A DNA stretch of 64,000 nucleotides from Halorhabdus amylolytica (lineage in GTDB: Archaea; Halobacteriota; Halobacteria; Halobacteriales; Haloarculaceae). The stretch lies in contig NZ_SPQG01000015.1 in the NCBI RefSeq assembly GCF_004944975.1, forward strand, positions 1 to 64,000, written 5' to 3'. Of the stretch, positions 7,823-16,209 are shown in pieces (the first letter of the stretch is position 1; each line of letters begins with the position of its first letter). The notes below the pieces were generated by a model that saw nothing but the letters and a program-made list of their open reading frames with translations, did not search any database and was not told where the DNA came from. The position numbers and the translations under genes are program-made.

Positions 7823-8668
7823 TCAGTCGTCGGTCGCGGTTCCCTCGACCGCTCCCGGGGCGTCCTCGGTCCGATCGGTCGATTGCACATCTGCCCTCGA
7901 ACCCGTCGCCGGTTGCTCGGGCACGACCAGCTGCCGGTCACGATGCTCCCGAACGGACGCCTCCACGCCGTAGACTGCCCGGACTGTTTCGGACGTCAGT
8001 ACGTCGGGGGCCCCGACCGCGTGGATCTGCCCGTCAGCCAGCAGCGCGACGCGGTCACAATAGCGGGCGGCCAGATTCAGGTCGTGAATGGCGAGCAGAC
8101 CCGTCACATCGCGTTCCCGGACGTGTTCGACCAGGAGGTCCATCACTTCCAGGCGGTGTTTCAGGTCGAGCGCACTCGTCGGTTCGTCGAGCAACAACAC
8201 GGACGGATCACCGACGATCGCCCGGCCCAGGCGGACCTTCTGGCGCTGTCCCCCGGAGAGTTCACTCACGTTTCGAGCCGCAAGTTCATCGATTCCGAGG
8301 CGTTCGATCGTCACCTCGACAGCTTCCCGATCGCGGACACTCGGCGTCCATCCGCCGTGGGGTCGTCGACCCTGCAGGACCGTCTCGAAGACCGACGCCG
8401 GAAACGTCCGGGATTCGGTCTGTGGAACGTATCCGATCCGGCGAGCGCGTTCGTCGGCTGGGAGGTCGCCCACCCGATCGCCTTCGAGAGTCTCTTCCCC
8501 GCCGTCCGGCTCCAACAGGCGAGTACAGCACTGCAGGAGCGTGCTCTTGCCCGATCCGTTCGGGCCGAGCAGGCCCAGCAACTCGCCCGACTCGGCCGTG
8601 AAGTCGATCCCGTCGAGGACAGACTCCTCGCCGTACGCGAACTGAAGTCCCCGAATTTCGAGTGTCAC
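7823..8668 (-). CDS. ABC transporter ATPase, BtuD/FecE type
   Basis: ATP-binding subunit of a cobalamin/iron-siderophore/metal-type importer. The 281-residue product has Walker A GPNGSGKST, the Q-loop region GYVPQTE, signature LSGGQRQKVRLGRAI, Walker B VLLLDEPTSALD and the switch His in AIHDLNL. An acidic C-terminal tail follows the core. The GTG at 8668 is the start because it overlaps the permease stop (GTGA), giving translational coupling. Third gene of the four-gene operon (binding protein, permease, ATPase, TrmO-FmdE fusion). Confidence 0.93.
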   Translation of the reverse strand: MTLEIRGLQFAYGEESVLDGIDFTAESGELLGLLGPNGSGKSTLLQCCTRLLEPDGGEETLEGDRVGDLPADERARRIGYVPQTESRTFPASVFETVLQGRRPHGGWTPSVRDREAVEVTIERLGIDELAARNVSELSGGQRQKVRLGRAIVGDPSVLLLDEPTSALDLKHRLEVMDLLVEHVRERDVTGLLAIHDLNLAARYCDRVALLADGQIHAVGAPDVLTSETVRAVYGVEASVREHRDRQLVVPEQPATGSRADVQSTDRTEDAPGAVEGTATDD

Positions 8669-9714
8669 CAGTAGTCCCTCCCCTCGATGACGAGGGAGAT
8701 GAAAAGCGGCGCGCCGATGAACGACGTGAGGATCCCGACCGGCAACACGACCGGTGTGAGGACCGTCCGAGCAACTGTGTCGGCCACGACCAGCAACGTC
8801 GCGCCGACCAGGACCGAAGCCGGCAGGAGGTATCGCTCGGTCCCACCGATGACCATTCGGACGATGTGTGGAGCGACCAGTCCGACGAACCCGATGATAC
8901 CTACGAACGAAACGATCAGCGCGGTCACGAGCGACGCGATCGCCATTCCCCGGATACGGAGCGACTCGACGTTTACGCCGAGACTCCTGGCCGTCGACGT
9001 CCCCGCGTCCAGTACGTCGTAATCCCAGCCGTGCCGGACGAAGTAGGCCGTCGCCACGAGGACGACCGCGAGCATGAGCCCGACGCGCGACCAGCCGACC
9101 AGTCCCACGTCGCCGAACGTCCAGTAGACGATCGCCGCGACCTCGGTGTCGCTGGCGAAGTACTGCAACAGCGTCAATCCAGCCTGGAACAACGACCCGA
9201 GCGCGACGCCGGTGAGAATCATCGTCTCCGGCGTAGCCCGACGATAGGTGACCAGCGCGAGGATCACGCCCGTCGAGACCATCCCGGCCATGAACGCCGC
9301 GATCGGCGTCAGCCACGTTGCGAGGAGTCCGCCCCGTGACGAGCCGGCTCCAACGCCGGTGAGCAGGATCGACAGTGCCGCACCGAAGGCCGCGGCCTGG
9401 GAGATGCCAAGAGTGTACGGCGCACCGAGGGGATTCCGGAGGATCGTCTGCATCGCTGCCCCCGCGACGGCGAGGCCGCCGCCGGCCGCGATCGCGGCGA
9501 GGACGCGTGGCAGCCGGTTCCGCCAGACGATGTTCCGATGTAGTTCAGTACCGCCGCCAGCCAGGGCCTCGAACAAGTCGGGGAGGGGCACACGAACGGA
9601 ACCGATCGCCAGGGCCACGACGGAGGTGATGAGGAGCAACGCGGCGACGCCGCCGAGAAAGCCGACTCGCCGCGGGGCCGACTCCCGGTGGCCTGACGTG
9701 ACGGTATCGGTCAT
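8665..9714 (-). CDS. ABC transporter permease, BtuC/FecCD type
   Basis: A 349-residue membrane protein with about ten hydrophobic segments and FecCD family signatures. These are LPRVLAAIAAGGGLAVAGAA with the following RNPLGAPYTLGIS, and GFVGLVAPHIVRMVIGGTER near the ATPase-coupling helices. It forms the homodimeric channel of a type II importer for cobalamin, haem, siderophores or free metal chelates. The ATG overlaps the stop of the binding-protein gene (ATGA), and the stop overlaps the ATPase start, so the operon is tightly coupled. The transported metal is not defined by this subunit. Confidence 0.93.
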   Translation of the reverse strand: MTDTVTSGHRESAPRRVGFLGGVAALLLITSVVALAIGSVRVPLPDLFEALAGGGTELHRNIVWRNRLPRVLAAIAAGGGLAVAGAAMQTILRNPLGAPYTLGISQAAAFGAALSILLTGVGAGSSRGGLLATWLTPIAAFMAGMVSTGVILALVTYRRATPETMILTGVALGSLFQAGLTLLQYFASDTEVAAIVYWTFGDVGLVGWSRVGLMLAVVLVATAYFVRHGWDYDVLDAGTSTARSLGVNVESLRIRGMAIASLVTALIVSFVGIIGFVGLVAPHIVRMVIGGTERYLLPASVLVGATLLVVADTVARTVLTPVVLPVGILTSFIGAPLFISLVIEGRDYW

Positions 9715-10820
9715 TGCAGATCGAGTCCCTGGAGGGCGTCGTATCTGTCGAGAAGGGGTTCGTACAGTCCCGTGCCGAGCATCGTCTCGAAGATTTCGTT
9801 CGTCTTCGCGCGGATATTGACATCGTCAAAGCGGTCGGGGTAGACCGTTTTCCCGACGAAGTAGGCATTTGCGAGGATCGATCCGTAGTTGTGATGGTAG
9901 CTCGCGTGTGGCAAAATCGCGTACGTTTCCTCGGTCTCGAAGGCACGAATCGAGGCGTATTCGGGGTGTGCACTCACGTCTTCGCGAACCCGTCCCAGGT
10001 TCGATGCGCTCACGAACACCGTTTCCGGATCCCAGCTGAGCAATTGTTCGTCACTCACGGCCACCGAAGCGGCGTCGGTGTCGATGGCGTCGGCGACGTT
10101 CTCGACACTGCACCAGTGAAACGGCGCGAAGCGCTTGCGCGTCGTCGCGATGCCGTGGGACCCCTTGTAGTTGATCGCACCAGCGTAGGCCCCCACTCTT
10201 TCGTGAACTGAAATCGCGTCTGTTCTCCCCTGAAGGTCGGTAATCGACTCACGGACGAACTCGATGATCGTCTCAGCACGGGTCGCCTTCCCGAGTACGT
10301 CACCGACGAGTCGCCACGTCTCAAACATCGTCTCTCGTGCACTCGCGTCGGTAATGTCGACGATTGCGAGGCCGACGACAGGCGTGTCGGTCTGGGATTG
10401 CAACGTTTCGGCACGCGAAGGCTCGCCGTAATAGAAGATTACGTCGGGATCGATGGCGAGAATCCGTTCGCTGTTCCCTCCCGCATTGGGACCAGCCGAA
10501 CCGATCACGGGTTTGTCCCGCAGTTCCGGATTCGCAAGGTTGTACGGAACGCGCCTCGCCCAGCCGTCTTCGGCGTCTTCGACGCCGACAACGAGATCGG
10601 TTGCACCCAGATACGCGAGCTGGCGGAGTGCTCCTGGCCCGACACCGACGACACGACCGACCGTCTCCGGGATGGCGACCGTCCGTCCGAACCCATCGGT
10701 AATCTCGTGTGTCTCCCGTTCGGTTCTGGCACTCGACGCCGGAAAGCCGTCCAGACAGCCGGATACTGCCCCCAGGGACCCAGCACCGAGTGCCTGGAGG
10801 ACTGACCGTCGCGATATCAT
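9711..10820 (-). CDS. Metal/siderophore ABC transporter substrate-binding lipoprotein (Tat)
   Basis: First gene of the metal importer operon. The 369-residue product begins with a twin-arginine signal (ISRRSVLQALGAGSLG) and a lipobox-like SGC at about residues 20-22, so it is probably anchored outside the membrane. The class III binding-protein fold follows: DGFGRTVAIPETVGRVVGVG, DLVVGVEDAE, ILAIDPDVIFYYGEP, and a C-terminal HASYHHNYGSILANAYFVGK. The paired His residues in that last segment and an FHWCSVENV motif could be metal ligands, which is inference. A palindrome at 10829-10849 sits between the TATA region and the ATG. Confidence 0.9.
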   Translation of the reverse strand: MISRRSVLQALGAGSLGAVSGCLDGFPASSARTERETHEITDGFGRTVAIPETVGRVVGVGPGALRQLAYLGATDLVVGVEDAEDGWARRVPYNLANPELRDKPVIGSAGPNAGGNSERILAIDPDVIFYYGEPSRAETLQSQTDTPVVGLAIVDITDASARETMFETWRLVGDVLGKATRAETIIEFVRESITDLQGRTDAISVHERVGAYAGAINYKGSHGIATTRKRFAPFHWCSVENVADAIDTDAASVAVSDEQLLSWDPETVFVSASNLGRVREDVSAHPEYASIRAFETEETYAILPHASYHHNYGSILANAYFVGKTVYPDRFDDVNIRAKTNEIFETMLGTGLYEPLLDRYDALQGLDLQ

Positions 10821-10828
10821 TACGTATC

Positions 10829-10849
10829 TTCCGGTACTTTCTACCGGAA
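10829..10849. promoter_or_regulatory. Palindromic operator candidate of the metal-import operon
   Basis: TTCCGGTA (10829-10836) and TACCGGAA (10842-10849) are perfect 8-bp arms around CTTTC, directly upstream of the minus-strand ATG at 10820. Just beyond it, AGTATTATT occurs twice in direct orientation about 20 bp apart (complement of 10848-10856 and about 10869-10877), and one copy is the likely TATA element. A repressor bound here would cover the transcription start. Confidence 0.55.
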
Positions 10850-11167
10850 TAATACTATTTCGGTTTCAAATAATACTCATAAGTCAGGGAACACCTCCGG
10901 CTATCACGGTCACGCCATTAGAACCATGAACCGCTCCATCATTGGGGGGAACGAGGATTTCACTTCCGTCTTTCCGAACGAATCAATGAAACGGTGGATA
11001 CGAGCGGTGGGATGTCGTCGTGGCGTTACTTCGCTCACGGCTTCTTCGAGCGGGTCAGCGACCCGATCGAATGGTCTGTAGAGCTTCGTTGCGCACTATC
11101 GCCGTTCGCGTCGTTCGCGCCGAGAGAAACGCGGCCAGAGGCCGCGTCTGCTCTTCAGCAGTCGGAA
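10850..11167. other. Intergenic region without a supported gene
   Basis: Past the promoter of the metal operon I find no reading frame with convincing protein features on either strand. A strong hairpin (ACGCGGCC, TCT, GGCCGCGT in minus-strand reading, about 11132-11150) followed by a pyrimidine run lies downstream of the duplicated ileS tail at 11168-11210 and looks like a terminator belonging to that duplicate. Confidence 0.4.
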
Positions 11168-11210
11168 TCAGACTTCTTCGACCGCGATCTCGGCCTCGAT
11201 ACCCTCGATC
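11168..11210 (-). repeat. Duplicated 3' tail of ileS
   Basis: The 43 bp from the stop codon complement at 11168 match the ileS 3' end at 11319-11361 with three mismatches. Read on the minus strand they encode IEGIEAEIAVEEV followed by a stop, against IEGVEAEIAVEEV in IleS. The copy lies 151 bp downstream of the real end, beyond the ileS terminator. It looks like a remnant of an unequal tandem duplication. Confidence 0.7.
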
Positions 11211-11280
11211 CCGCCACCACCTTTTTCTCCTCAGGTTGTGCTCACTCCGTTCGCACACCATTCGTCGAAAAAGCTGGACC

Positions 11281-11314
11281 AAAAAAAACCTGCTCGCTCG
11301 TCCCTCGCGAGCAG
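11281..11314 (-). terminator. ileS terminator: hairpin followed by T8
   Basis: On the minus strand CTGCTCGC (complement of 11307-11314) pairs with GCGAGCAG (complement of 11290-11297) around a 9-nt loop. It is followed two bases later by eight T (11281-11288). It begins 5 bp past the ileS stop codon. Confidence 0.75.
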
Positions 11315-11318
11315 CCTT

Positions 11319-14300
11319 TCAGACCTCTTCGACCGCGATCTCGGCCTCGACGCCCTCGATCTCCCAGGTCTTGGGATAGCCGTCCTCGACATCGCCGAAC
11401 GCATCGGCCCGGACTTCATCGGCGATCAGGTCCTCGTGCGCTTCGACCAGCCCAGCGACGCGCTCGTCATCTATGGCGTACTCGACGCGAATCCGGGCGT
11501 CCATCTCCAGGTCGAGATCTTTCCGCATCTCCTGGACGCGCCGGATGAGCTCCCGGGCGTAGCCCTCGCTCTCGATGTCCTCGGTCAGCGTGGTGTCGAC
11601 GTAGACGACGCCACCGCCGTCGAGCGCCTCGAACTCCGTGCTCGCGACACCCTCGGGCGTGTTACGGACGAACTCGACCATTTCCTCGTCGAGATCGACA
11701 CCCCGGCCGAGTTCGCTCGCGACGGCGGACTCCAGGGCCTCGATCGTGGGTTCGGCGACGCTGGCGTCGTTGAGGGCATTCATGATCGCACCGGCGTCGT
11801 CGCCGAAGGCAGGGCCGAGTTTGCTCATGTCGGCCGCGGCGCTGTAGGTGAGTTCACCCCACTCCTCGTCGGGACCGACGACCTCAATCGCGCGGGCGTT
11901 GAGTCGCTCGGCCAGCAGATCGGACTGGAGTTCGATCGACCCGCCGACCTCTTGGTCGTCGACGTCGACGACGACGCGCTTGACCGGCCAGCGGAGTTTG
12001 CGCTCGGCCTGCTGACGGGCGTTCGAGCCCGCCTCTTCGACGGCCCGGACGACCGAAATCTCGTCTTCGAGGCCGACGTCCCGGAGCGCGTCGTCGGGTT
12101 CGGGCCAGTCGCACATGTGGACCGTGTCGTAGCCGGCGTCGCCGGTGAGATACTGGTAGATCTCCTCGGCAACGAAAGGCGTGAAGGGGGCCAACAGTGC
12201 GACGGTCTCCTCCAGAACGCGATAGAGGGTAGCGTAGGCCGCTTCCTTCGAGCCGTCCTCGCCCTCCTCCCAGACGCGATCGCGGACGGCCTGGACGTAA
12301 AAGCGGGAGACGTCCTCGACGACGAACTCCATCAGCGTCTCGATGGCGCGGTCCTGGCGTCGCTCCTCGAAGTGCTCGCCCATCTCGCTCTCGACGGTCT
12401 GCAGCCTGGAGAGGACCCACTCGTCAATTTCTTCGAGGGAAACGTCCTCGACGGTGGTTTCCGCTGGATCGAAACCATCCATCCGCATGTACGGCAGCGG
12501 GAACCGGAAGACGTTCCAGAGGATGTTGAGGTTCCGTTGCATCGAGTCCATCCCCTCCCAGGAGAATCGCATGTCCTCTCCCTGAGGGTTCTGAGAAAGC
12601 AGGAACGCCCGCATCGGGTCCGCCCCGCCTTCCTCGATGGCCTCCTGTGGCTCGACGGTGATGCCTTTGGATTTGGACATCCCGCGGCCGTCGGGCATCA
12701 GTGCGTAGCCGTGCATCAACACCTCGTCGTAGGGGATCTCTCCGACCGCCGCGGTCCCCATGCCGAGTTGCGACCAGAACCATCCGCGGGTCTGGTCGTG
12801 GGCCTCCATGATGAGATCGGCGGGCCACAGCTCCTCGAAGTCGTCCTCGTTCTCGGGGTAATCGAGGGTCCCCCACGAGGCGACCGAGGAGTCCAGCCAG
12901 ACGTCGAAGACGTCCGGAACGCGCTCGTAAGTCCGGCCGTCCTGGGTGATCGTCAGGTCGTCGACGGTTCCCTTGTGGAGGTCGACGGCTTCAGGATCGA
13001 TATCTTGATCGACTCGCTCGGCGAGTTCCTCGCGGTCGCCGATCACGATGGCTTCCTCCATCGAGCCGTCCCAGTCAACCGGCGATCCGTCGGCGTCTTC
13101 CGTGAGGATCCAGATCGGGATCGGGATCCCCCAATAGCGCTGCCGGGAAACGTTCCAGTCGGGAGCCTCCTCGACGAAATCCCGGAAGCGATTGTCCCGC
13201 GCCCAGTCGGGATGCCACTCGCTGTCCTCGATGTTCTCGAGCATCTCGTCTTTGATGTCCGTGACCGTGATGAACCACTGGTCGGTGACGATCTGGATGA
13301 TCCCGGTGTCACAGCGCCAACAGTGGCCGTAACTGTGGTGGGTCGTCCCCCGAGAGAGGAGATTGCCGTTAGCCTCGAGGTCGTCCATGATCGCCTCGTC
13401 GGCGTCCTTGACGAACTCGCCGGCGTACTCGCCGGCCGACTCGTCGTAAACGCCGTCGCCGCCGACCGGACAGAACACGTCCAGGCCGAGTGCCTGGCCG
13501 CGCTCGAAGTCCTCTTCACCGTGACCGGGCGCGGAGTGAACCAGTCCCGTCCGGTCGGCCTCGACGTACTGGGCAGTATAGACCTGCAACGCACCCTCGC
13601 CGTCGGGGGCCTCCGGGACTGCAGCCCGCAGCGGGTGCTCGTAGGTCCAGCCGACCATCTCCTCGCCGATCGCCTCGTCGATGACCTCGTAGTCATCGTA
13701 ACGCCCCTTCGAAAGGACATCCTCGACGCAGGACTCGGCGATCCAGAGGACCTCTGTCTCGCCGTCCTTCTCCGCCTTGACACCCTGGTAGGTCAGCTCC
13801 TCGTCGACGGCGACGAACGTGTTGGCGGGGATCGTCCAGGGGGTTGTCGTCCAGATGACGAGGCTCCCCTCGCGATCAGTCAGCGAAAATTTGACGTAGA
13901 TCGAGGGGTCGGAGACGTCCTCGTACTCGACCTCGTTGTTGGCGATGGCAGTCTCACACCGCGGGCATTGGGAGATCGAGCGCTTGCCCTGTTCGACCAG
14001 ACCGCGCTCGTGGGCCTGGGCGAAGCCCCACCAGGCGGCTTCCATGTACTCGGGAGAGACCGTCTTGTAGGGGTTGTCCCAGTCCATCCAGACGCCGAAG
14101 GACGTGAAGTCAGACTGGAGTCCTTCCAGTTGCTCCTCGGCGAAGTCCTTGCACTCCTCGATGAACGCCTCCTCGCCAAAGGCCTCGATGTCCTTCTTGT
14201 TCTGGAAATCAAGACGCTCCTCGACTTTGGTCTCGATTGGCAGGCCGTGCATGTCATAGCCCGGCCGATCGGTGACGTCGTAGCCCCGCATGCGGAGATA

Positions 14301-14558
14301 CCGGATGTAGGCGTCTTTCAGCGTCTTGTTCCAGGTCGTCCCCATATGGGCCGCCCCAGAGGTATATGGCGGGCCATCGACGAAGAAGAAATCCTCGCCG
14401 TCGGCACGGTGCTCTTTGGTCTGCTCGTAGGCCTCGACGGCGTCCCAGTGGGCGAACACCCGATCGCGGACGCTATCGGGGTCGTACTGGTCGGCCACCT
14501 CACCGAACCGGTCGTACTGCGGGGGCGAGGCGTCGGCGTGGTCCTCGGCGTCTGTCAT
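11319..14558 (-). CDS. ileS: Isoleucyl-tRNA synthetase
   Basis: Charges tRNA-Ile in the cytoplasm. The 1079-residue class I synthetase has the HIGH-type signature as GAAHMGTTWNKTLKD near residues 48-62, the CP1 editing domain (VIWTTTPWTIPANTFVA near 214-230), and the KMSKS loop as GMSKSKGITVEPQE near 635-648. An anticodon-binding domain and a C-terminal extension ending VEAEIAVEEV complete it. Length and order agree with archaeal IleS. The ATG at 14558 is clear. It is transcribed alone and ends in a hairpin-T8 terminator, and its last 40 bp are duplicated downstream at 11168-11210. Confidence 0.97.
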   Translation of the reverse strand: MTDAEDHADASPPQYDRFGEVADQYDPDSVRDRVFAHWDAVEAYEQTKEHRADGEDFFFVDGPPYTSGAAHMGTTWNKTLKDAYIRYLRMRGYDVTDRPGYDMHGLPIETKVEERLDFQNKKDIEAFGEEAFIEECKDFAEEQLEGLQSDFTSFGVWMDWDNPYKTVSPEYMEAAWWGFAQAHERGLVEQGKRSISQCPRCETAIANNEVEYEDVSDPSIYVKFSLTDREGSLVIWTTTPWTIPANTFVAVDEELTYQGVKAEKDGETEVLWIAESCVEDVLSKGRYDDYEVIDEAIGEEMVGWTYEHPLRAAVPEAPDGEGALQVYTAQYVEADRTGLVHSAPGHGEEDFERGQALGLDVFCPVGGDGVYDESAGEYAGEFVKDADEAIMDDLEANGNLLSRGTTHHSYGHCWRCDTGIIQIVTDQWFITVTDIKDEMLENIEDSEWHPDWARDNRFRDFVEEAPDWNVSRQRYWGIPIPIWILTEDADGSPVDWDGSMEEAIVIGDREELAERVDQDIDPEAVDLHKGTVDDLTITQDGRTYERVPDVFDVWLDSSVASWGTLDYPENEDDFEELWPADLIMEAHDQTRGWFWSQLGMGTAAVGEIPYDEVLMHGYALMPDGRGMSKSKGITVEPQEAIEEGGADPMRAFLLSQNPQGEDMRFSWEGMDSMQRNLNILWNVFRFPLPYMRMDGFDPAETTVEDVSLEEIDEWVLSRLQTVESEMGEHFEERRQDRAIETLMEFVVEDVSRFYVQAVRDRVWEEGEDGSKEAAYATLYRVLEETVALLAPFTPFVAEEIYQYLTGDAGYDTVHMCDWPEPDDALRDVGLEDEISVVRAVEEAGSNARQQAERKLRWPVKRVVVDVDDQEVGGSIELQSDLLAERLNARAIEVVGPDEEWGELTYSAAADMSKLGPAFGDDAGAIMNALNDASVAEPTIEALESAVASELGRGVDLDEEMVEFVRNTPEGVASTEFEALDGGGVVYVDTTLTEDIESEGYARELIRRVQEMRKDLDLEMDARIRVEYAIDDERVAGLVEAHEDLIADEVRADAFGDVEDGYPKTWEIEGVEAEIAVEEV

Positions 14559-14660
14559 ACCTGATCACACCGTCGCCGGGATTATAGGGGAATCGATTAC
14601 TCGACGGCGACTGGTGGGTCTACCCCCGCCTTTTTCGCGTCGCCACCCGATCGTACGCGC

Positions 14661-15650
14661 ATGGAGTATCGCACACTCGGTTCGACGGAAGTAGACGTCT
14701 CGGCGGTCGGTCTAGGCACCTGGAACGTCGGTCCCTCTTGGGGCGACGTCAGCGACGAACAGGCCAGAGACGCGATCCGGACCGCACTCGATGCGGACGT
14801 CAACCTGATCGACACCGCCGAAGTCTACGGGGACGGCCGGGCCGAACGGCTCATTGGCGAGGTCCTCGACGAACGAGGGCGCGATGGCGTCTTCGTCCCG
14901 ACGAAGGCCGCGCCCGACGAGGACGGTGGCCACTCTGGGGCAGGACTTCGGGAATCCATCGACGGCTCGAAGGAACGTCTCGGCGTCGAGACCGTCGACC
15001 TCCTGCAGTTGCATTGCCCGGAGACACAGGCGTTCTACGACCCAAGCACGTTCGAGACGCTAGAGGAACTACAAGAGGAGGGTGAGATCGCCCACGCCGG
15101 CGTCAGCGTCGAGAAAGTCGAAGAGGCGGACAAAGCCATCGAGTATCCGGTGGTCGAGACGGTCCAGTTGATATTCAACCCGTTCCGACACCGACCAGCC
15201 GAGCGGTTCTTCGAACGCGCGGCCGCTGAAGACGTGGGTATCATCGTCCGCGTCCCACTGGCCTCCGGTCTGCTTGCCGACGCCTTCGACAGCAGTGAGG
15301 ACTTCGAGGAAGGGGACCACCGCAAGAGTGCCACAGAGGGTGGCGTCGACGCCGGGATCGGTCGGGCCGGTGGGGAGACCTTCGCTGGCGTGCCCTTCGA
15401 GACAGGACTGGACGCCGTTGCGGACCTGCGGCCGTACGTCCCCGAAGAGATGTCGATGGCCCAGTTTACCCTCCGGTGGATCCTCGATCACGACGCCGTC
15501 TCGACGGTCATCCCCGGCTCGACGACGCCCGATCACGTCGAGGCGAACGCCGCAGCGGCTGACTTCCCCGAACTCTCACACGAGACCCACGGTGCAGTCA
15601 GAGACAGTTACGAGGAACACCTCTACGAGCACGTCCACCACCGCTGGTGA
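14661..15650 (+). CDS. Aldo/keto reductase
   Basis: NAD(P)H-dependent reductase of the aldo/keto reductase superfamily, 329 residues. The catalytic tetrad is visible: Asp51 and Tyr56 (NLIDTAEVYG), Lys82 (PTKAAP) and His118 (LLQLHCPE). The C-terminal nucleotide-binding segment reads VSTVIPGSTTPDHVEANAAA near 278-297. The overall form is that of the YccK/AKR11-13-like bacterial and archaeal proteins that act on diverse aldehydes or ketoses. The physiological substrate is unknown. Divergent from ileS, it probably has its own promoter in the 100-bp gap. Confidence 0.9.
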   Translation: MEYRTLGSTEVDVSAVGLGTWNVGPSWGDVSDEQARDAIRTALDADVNLIDTAEVYGDGRAERLIGEVLDERGRDGVFVPTKAAPDEDGGHSGAGLRESIDGSKERLGVETVDLLQLHCPETQAFYDPSTFETLEELQEEGEIAHAGVSVEKVEEADKAIEYPVVETVQLIFNPFRHRPAERFFERAAAEDVGIIVRVPLASGLLADAFDSSEDFEEGDHRKSATEGGVDAGIGRAGGETFAGVPFETGLDAVADLRPYVPEEMSMAQFTLRWILDHDAVSTVIPGSTTPDHVEANAAAADFPELSHETHGAVRDSYEEHLYEHVHHRW

Positions 15651-15670
15651 CGGAAGCGTCTGCTCGGAAC

Positions 15671-15892
15671 TCAGGCCTCGGCACGGCTGGCCAGCACTTT
15701 CTCGCGGATCAGTTTCGCGGCGGCGATCAACATGAGGAGACCGACGACGGTCTCCCAGGCGCCGAGGACGTTCTGGCCCGCCATGAGTGTCTCCAGTCCT
15801 GCCGATTCGGCGAGGAACCCGGCCACGCCGAGGGCTCCCGCCAGGATCGTGTACACGATCACGGACAGCTGTTCGACGACGATATCGAGCAT
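15671..15892 (-). CDS. Small two-helix membrane protein
   Basis: A 73-residue hydrophobic protein with two predicted membrane segments (about residues 8-30 and 42-62) and a basic C-terminus (KLIREKVLASRAEA). No catalytic motif is visible. It is convergent with the aldo/keto reductase gene and divergent from another small membrane protein at 15982. The hydrophobic pattern and clean start support a real gene of unknown function. Confidence 0.65.
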   Translation of the reverse strand: MLDIVVEQLSVIVYTILAGALGVAGFLAESAGLETLMAGQNVLGAWETVVGLLMLIAAAKLIREKVLASRAEA

Positions 15893-15981
15893 ACGTCGAT
15901 TTGATCGCCGAGGGCTATGACCGTTTCTATCGCGCTTCGTCGAGACGAAACGGTTTTCTCCGCCCTATCGAAGAAGGAAGT

Positions 15982-16197
15982 ATGTCAGGCTATCGTGACA
16001 TGGACTACGTGAAACTGGCTCGCTGGGGGTTCGTCCTCGGCGCAGCGATGTTCCTGATCGGCGGCGTCGGCCAAGCGGTCGTCCCCGGACTCCCGGGATG
16101 GGAAAAAGGACTGCTCCTCGACCTCGAGGTGGGTGGTATTTTCGTCGGTCTACTCGCACCGCTGACCTTTGGGATCGTCCTGCCGTTGACGGAGTGA
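15982..16197 (+). CDS. Small two-helix membrane protein
   Basis: A 71-residue protein beginning MSGYRDMDYVKLARWGF, with two membrane segments (about 16-38 and 47-66) that end near the stop. GAAGGAAG six bases upstream of the ATG at 15982 resembles a ribosome binding site and selects this start over longer in-frame possibilities. Family not recognised. It is convergent with the GalT-like gene (12-bp gap). Confidence 0.7.
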   Translation: MSGYRDMDYVKLARWGFVLGAAMFLIGGVGQAVVPGLPGWEKGLLLDLEVGGIFVGLLAPLTFGIVLPLTE

Positions 16198-16209
16198 GGA
16201 CGAGCGCAC

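Noticed and set aside
6742-8601. 619-codon plus-strand open frame across the metal operon
   Set aside because: It runs antisense to the TrmO-FmdE and ATPase genes and turns Arg/Pro/Ser-rich and non-protein-like at the end.
11238-14564. Long plus-strand open frame (1108 codons) across ileS
   Set aside because: It is the antisense of the ileS coding frame in GC-rich DNA and its translation has no protein-family motifs, whereas the minus strand has all IleS signatures.
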